Shown here: positions 60,749 through 64,000 of the stretch, one piece after another
Numbering within the stretch: position 1 is the first letter of the stretch
How the letters are laid out: the number at the start of each line of letters is the position of its first letter
Assembly: GCA_965229525.1 (NCBI GenBank)
Contig: OZ245886.1
Coordinates: 496,001 to 560,000, forward strand
Length of the DNA: 64,000 nt
DNA from: HXMU1420-13 sp965229525
Lineage (GTDB): Bacteria; Bacteroidota; Rhodothermia; Balneolales; Balneolaceae
Reading direction: 5' to 3'
Position numbers and translations under genes: made by a program
Notes under the pieces: model-generated
What the model was told of the DNA's origin: nothing
Databases searched by the model: none
Seen by the model: only the letters and a program-made list of their open reading frames with translations

Positions 60749-61861
60749 CTAATTATGCATTCGTTGCAAATATTCTCTAGGTGTTTCTCCAAGCTGTTTT
60801 TTAAAAATACGATTCATTGTTGCTTTCGAATTAAATCCACTTTCAAAACCCAGCGTGAGAATGGTAAATTTTTGATTTTCAGGATTAGCAAGTTGAGTTT
60901 GAAAATAATTTACACGAAAGTTGTTCACGTAGGTATAGAATGAAACACCCGCATTTTCGTTTATAGACTGTGAGATTTTATGATTGGTCGATTCCAAAAT
61001 TTTAGCTACATCCTGTAATTTTAAATCGGGATTAAGAAACAACTTTTGGTTCTTGAAAAGCTCATCGATGTTCTTGAATAATTTCTCGGAATCCTCTTTT
61101 TGAAGTGATGAAGTTTCATATTTCTCTTTACTCTCATCAGACTGTACCACAACTTCAGAGAAATTTGCTAGTGAATACTGTCTAAGTCCGTTATATATCA
61201 TCCAAACAAGAGCAATAAATATTGATACGCTAATTAATCGAAATGCTAGATCAAGATTAGTCATTACTTCGAAAACCAAAAGCATCATTAAACTAAACGA
61301 AGTTGTGTAAACAGATATATACACCCACAAAAAATACTTTAACCAGCTTAAGTCTACCCCTTCCAGATTGGAATAATAATCCCTGATCTTAATTTGGTAC
61401 CGATCCAGCTTTCTTAGAAACCAAATCAATACTATAATCATGTAAATATGTAAGCCCCTATAAAACAGGCGATAAATATTAGGGGGGTCTTTATATAGTA
61501 TTTGTACATCAATATCTGCAATGTCATTCCAGATATATATTTCCCCTATTATGAAAATGAAATAGATAAAGTGGAAGATTAATAATAACCACCACCAGGA
61601 TTTAATCCGGTGAGTCTTTGATGTAAGAAGGAGGCTATAAAAAAGTATAGGTGGAAACGGTAAATAACCAGCTATGCTGCGTAATGCAAAACTCGCATGA
61701 GTTAATTCATATAAAACCCAGGCATCTGCAGCTACATATAATGCCATTGAAAAAATGATCGCGAACAGAAAATAGTCTGTTATCTGCTTATTTCTTTTAA
61801 CCAGAATAACAATGGAAATGACTAATAGTAATGTCAGTATCGCAATATTAAGAAATAACAT
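60749..61861 (-). CDS. membrane-bound AraC-family transcriptional regulator (7TM-HTH)
   Basis: 370 residues. Seven hydrophobic segments fill residues 1-230 (FLNIAILTLLLVISIVILV, FLFAIIFSMALYVAADAWVL, LLLIFHFIYFIFIIGEIYI and others). After a charged linker an AraC domain ends the protein: LKLQDVAKILESTNHKISQSI and FTILTLGFESGFNSKATMNR (residues ~275-365), with FKKQLGETPREYLQRMHN last. This is the one-component membrane sensor type common in Bacteroidota. It is divergent from the serine hydrolase gene, a likely target. Confidence 0.9.
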   Translation of the reverse strand: MLFLNIAILTLLLVISIVILVKRNKQITDYFLFAIIFSMALYVAADAWVLYELTHASFALRSIAGYLPFPPILFYSLLLTSKTHRIKSWWWLLLIFHFIYFIFIIGEIYIWNDIADIDVQILYKDPPNIYRLFYRGLHIYMIIVLIWFLRKLDRYQIKIRDYYSNLEGVDLSWLKYFLWVYISVYTTSFSLMMLLVFEVMTNLDLAFRLISVSIFIALVWMIYNGLRQYSLANFSEVVVQSDESKEKYETSSLQKEDSEKLFKNIDELFKNQKLFLNPDLKLQDVAKILESTNHKISQSINENAGVSFYTYVNNFRVNYFQTQLANPENQKFTILTLGFESGFNSKATMNRIFKKQLGETPREYLQRMHN

Positions 61862-62051
61862 TGATTAGGTAGAATCTGTGTTTTTCTAAGGGAGGATATC
61901 CTCTTTCTTAGATTGGTTCAAATTGTAGGGAAAAATTTTAGAAATAAGCATCCGATTTTTAGTCAATAAATAAGTATCAACTTATCGAATGAGTCGATTG
62001 AGGAGTATATAGCATCTAGTTTGAGTGAAATTCAAATTCACAACTAAAAAA

Positions 62052-63182
62052 ATGCATAGACCACTTAAAATTACTTACCTCCTTTTTTTGACACTTTTTA
62101 CACCAGCTTTTCTCTCAAGCTGTGATACCCAAAATGAACCCGAGTTAACCTTAGAGGAAACCATTCAAGGGTATGTTGAAAATAATTTTGATGATGATGA
62201 AGCTGGTATCGGTGTTCGTCTGATTCAATCAGGACAACCTCATATAACCTACAGTAAAGGCTTGGCTCGAATTGATCAGCAAATTTCAATTGATGAAAAC
62301 ACACAATTCAGGACTGGTTCTATTTCAAAACCAATTACTGCATTAGCAATCTTAAAACTTGTACAAGAGGACAAACTAAATCTTTCTGATACTATTAATG
62401 AATATTTATCACCCCTTCCTTCTAGTTATGAGAATATCACTATTGAACATTTATTAACCCATACCTCAGGTATTTTAGATTATATAACCGACAATAGTAA
62501 CGTACTGGCTTTAGACAACTTAACTACTTCCCAAGTTCTCGAACTATTTGATTCTGTAGGATTGGCGAATCTAAATTTCACTCCCGGATCTAAAGGGGAA
62601 TACTCAAATACAGGGTACGTCTTGTTGGCATTAATAATTGAAAAGATTACGAATACATCATTCCCACAATACATAAAACAAGTGATTTTTGATCCTTTAC
62701 AAATGACTAATTCATTTGTCATTTCTGAAAATGCTCACCTTGGGGATTTTGGCGAAAACTATGCCCTTTCTTATGGAATCAGTCTCAAAGTGCTTGGATT
62801 TAATTCTCTAATCTATGGAGCAAGTGGAGTTGTAAGTACCATTAATGATCTCACTTTATTTACTGAAGCATTAATCAATCATCAAATTGTAAACAAAGAA
62901 ACATTAGATCTAATGACGACAACTCATTCATCGATCGAAGCAATGTCTGATTATGGATATGGTTGGTTAACAAGTACGGGTAACTACTGGCATTCGGGCA
63001 AACATACCGGCCCAAACGATTACTTTCATTCAGGTGGGTTTGATGGCTATAAAACGCTGCTTTACATAAATCCTGATATGGATTACCAGGTAATTATTCT
63101 CACAAATAATGGCGTTACAAGTGAAAGACATATGTGGCGATTACAAACTACAATCAGAAATTACATAAATGGAGAAAGGTAA
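62052..63182 (+). CDS. serine hydrolase (class C beta-lactamase family) lipoprotein
   Basis: About 376 residues from ATG 62052; GTG 62025 adds 9. The signal with lipobox is LKITYLLFLTLFTPAFLSSC. The catalytic SxxK is in TGSISKPITALAILK (Ser~90, Lys~93), YxN in GEYSNTGYVLLAL, and YFHSGGFDGYKTLL is the third HxG-type motif. The family includes peptidases and esterases as well as beta-lactamases; resistance cannot be inferred. It lies next to the divergent 7TM-AraC regulator and 2 bases before an alpha/beta hydrolase. Confidence 0.88.
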   Translation: MHRPLKITYLLFLTLFTPAFLSSCDTQNEPELTLEETIQGYVENNFDDDEAGIGVRLIQSGQPHITYSKGLARIDQQISIDENTQFRTGSISKPITALAILKLVQEDKLNLSDTINEYLSPLPSSYENITIEHLLTHTSGILDYITDNSNVLALDNLTTSQVLELFDSVGLANLNFTPGSKGEYSNTGYVLLALIIEKITNTSFPQYIKQVIFDPLQMTNSFVISENAHLGDFGENYALSYGISLKVLGFNSLIYGASGVVSTINDLTLFTEALINHQIVNKETLDLMTTTHSSIEAMSDYGYGWLTSTGNYWHSGKHTGPNDYFHSGGFDGYKTLLYINPDMDYQVIILTNNGVTSERHMWRLQTTIRNYINGER

Positions 63183-63184
63183 AA

Positions 63185-64000
63185 TTGAAGCCGATATATA
63201 AATCACGTACTGCGGAATCCAAAATAATGGAGCTGTATGACCAGAAACTTCAAAGTCTACAGATTGAATATCAGGAAATTGATATTGAGACAACATTTGG
63301 GAGGACCAGGGTTATTAATACAGGAAATGAAAGAGGTAAAAAAATCGTGCTTTTTCATGGATTTAATGCAGGAGCTCCAACCACATTAGAGGTTATAAAA
63401 CCATTACTTGAGACATTTCACTTTTTTGCCATTGATACCATTGGGCAAACCACAAAAAGTGCCCCAACGCGATTAAACTCAAAGAATAAGGAGTATGCAA
63501 TTTGGGCTTCCGAAGTTCTAGAGGGATTAAAAATCGAAGAAGCACAATGTATAGGGATATCTTATGGAGCATATATCCTGCAAAAACTAATTCAGTATGA
63601 TCATTCAAGAATAAGTAGCTGTACGTTTGTTGTGCCGAGTGGGATTGTATCAGGGAATCTGTGGGAAAGCACAAAAAAACTAACCTACCCGTTGTTGAAA
63701 TGGAAAGTCACGAGTAAAGAAGACGATTTAAAACATTTCCTCAGCGCGTTTGCTCCCATCGAAGAAAAATCTACCTACGATTTATTATATCTCATTATGA
63801 ATGGAACCTATTTAGATACTTCTATTCCAAAGCTGCTTAAAAAGAAAAGTGTAATTTATTTCACGAAACCTGTGTATGTAATTGCAGCATCACATGATAT
63901 TTACTTCCCCGGCAAACAAGTTATCGAAAGAGCTAAAGTTCTCTTCCCTAATTTCCAGGGGGCACATTTGCTAAAAAACTCAAAGCATATGCCCTCTTCA
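63185..64000 (+). CDS. alpha/beta hydrolase, C-terminus beyond right edge
   Basis: The frame is open to the right edge, giving ~272 residues. TTG 63185 is the start: GGAGAAAGG lies 5 bases before it and the previous stop is 2 bases upstream, so the pair is coupled. Features are the oxyanion VLFHGFNAGAPT (~60), the nucleophile elbow CIGISYGAYILQKL (G-x-S-x-G, with Tyr at x) and the strand YVIAASHDIYFPG (acid Asp); HLLKNSKHMPSS supplies the His just before the edge. It is not obviously secreted. The substrate is unknown. Confidence 0.85.
   Translation, partial: MKPIYKSRTAESKIMELYDQKLQSLQIEYQEIDIETTFGRTRVINTGNERGKKIVLFHGFNAGAPTTLEVIKPLLETFHFFAIDTIGQTTKSAPTRLNSKNKEYAIWASEVLEGLKIEEAQCIGISYGAYILQKLIQYDHSRISSCTFVVPSGIVSGNLWESTKKLTYPLLKWKVTSKEDDLKHFLSAFAPIEEKSTYDLLYLIMNGTYLDTSIPKLLKKKSVIYFTKPVYVIAASHDIYFPGKQVIERAKVLFPNFQGAHLLKNSKHMPSS

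Noticed and set aside
62052..63182. Beta-lactamase conferring resistance
   Set aside because: The SxxK/YxN family also includes esterases and peptidases; no cephalosporinase-specific context or motif can be verified.

Overview
The window is about 64 kb of AT-rich chromosomal DNA that looks like core genome of a member of the Bacteroidota/Balneolota group. The reasons are a B-type three-gene succinate dehydrogenase, an omega subunit of the Bacteroidota form behind gmk, a menaquinone-type C-methyltransferase, many small helical-bundle and lipoprotein families typical of that group, and a general shortage of Shine-Dalgarno sequences. The placement is inference from family resemblance only. No rRNA, tRNA, prophage, insertion sequence or CRISPR array was seen. 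No gene-free stretch exceeds 300 bases.

Layout. 1-8.2 kb: branched-chain amino-acid synthesis. leuA (cut by the left edge) is divergent from a conserved helical-repeat protein, and then ilvD-ilvB-ilvN-ilvC follow. A Val/Ile-rich leader peptide and a terminator precede ilvD, forming a textbook ribosome-mediated attenuator. 8.2-14.9 kb: small accessory genes (a kinase-fold protein, a pair of glycine-zipper membrane peptides, an outer-membrane barrel protein, a frameshifted membrane gene, DUF1801/DinB-like proteins, a Crp-like regulator, a nuclease-fold protein). 15-20.6 kb: sugar porter, then an ECF sigma / anti-sigma / fasciclin cassette, a CotH-family lipoprotein and a GNAT enzyme. 20.7-26.1 kb: ilvA, a UPF0175-like protein, a class V aminotransferase, a DUF2911 protein and a spondin-domain lipoprotein. 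26.1-29.6 kb: sdhC-sdhA-sdhB.

29.7-39.1 kb: YigZ, an uncharacterised radical SAM protein, a cobalamin adenosyltransferase, an SGNH/TPR membrane protein, a GlmM-type mutase, MsrB, a DinB protein, and a carbamoyltransferase module (SxtI/SxtJ/SxtK-like, including a 49-residue gene). 39.2-43.5 kb: yicC-gmk-rpoZ-coaBC plus a secreted protein and a lipase. 43.6-47.7 kb: small membrane, SDR, NTF2-like and ClbS-like proteins and an M20 hydrolase. 47.8-53.8 kb: ppa, converging on surE-panB-fabZ-menG, then a comF-led operon of poorly known genes. 53.9-58.8 kb: RodZ-like protein, ligA, alanine dehydrogenase and a small membrane protein. 58.9-64 kb: Ada-type DNA repair regulator, glyoxalase-like protein, a 7TM-AraC regulator, a serine hydrolase and an alpha/beta hydrolase cut by the right edge.

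The genes together supply isoleucine/valine/leucine precursors (ilvA, ilvBN, ilvC, ilvD, leuA), pantothenate/CoA (panB, coaBC), fatty acid and quinone synthesis (fabZ, menG), respiration (sdhCAB) and housekeeping nucleic-acid functions (gmk, rpoZ, ligA). Most intergenic spacers that are not plain carry terminators or short palindromic repeats.
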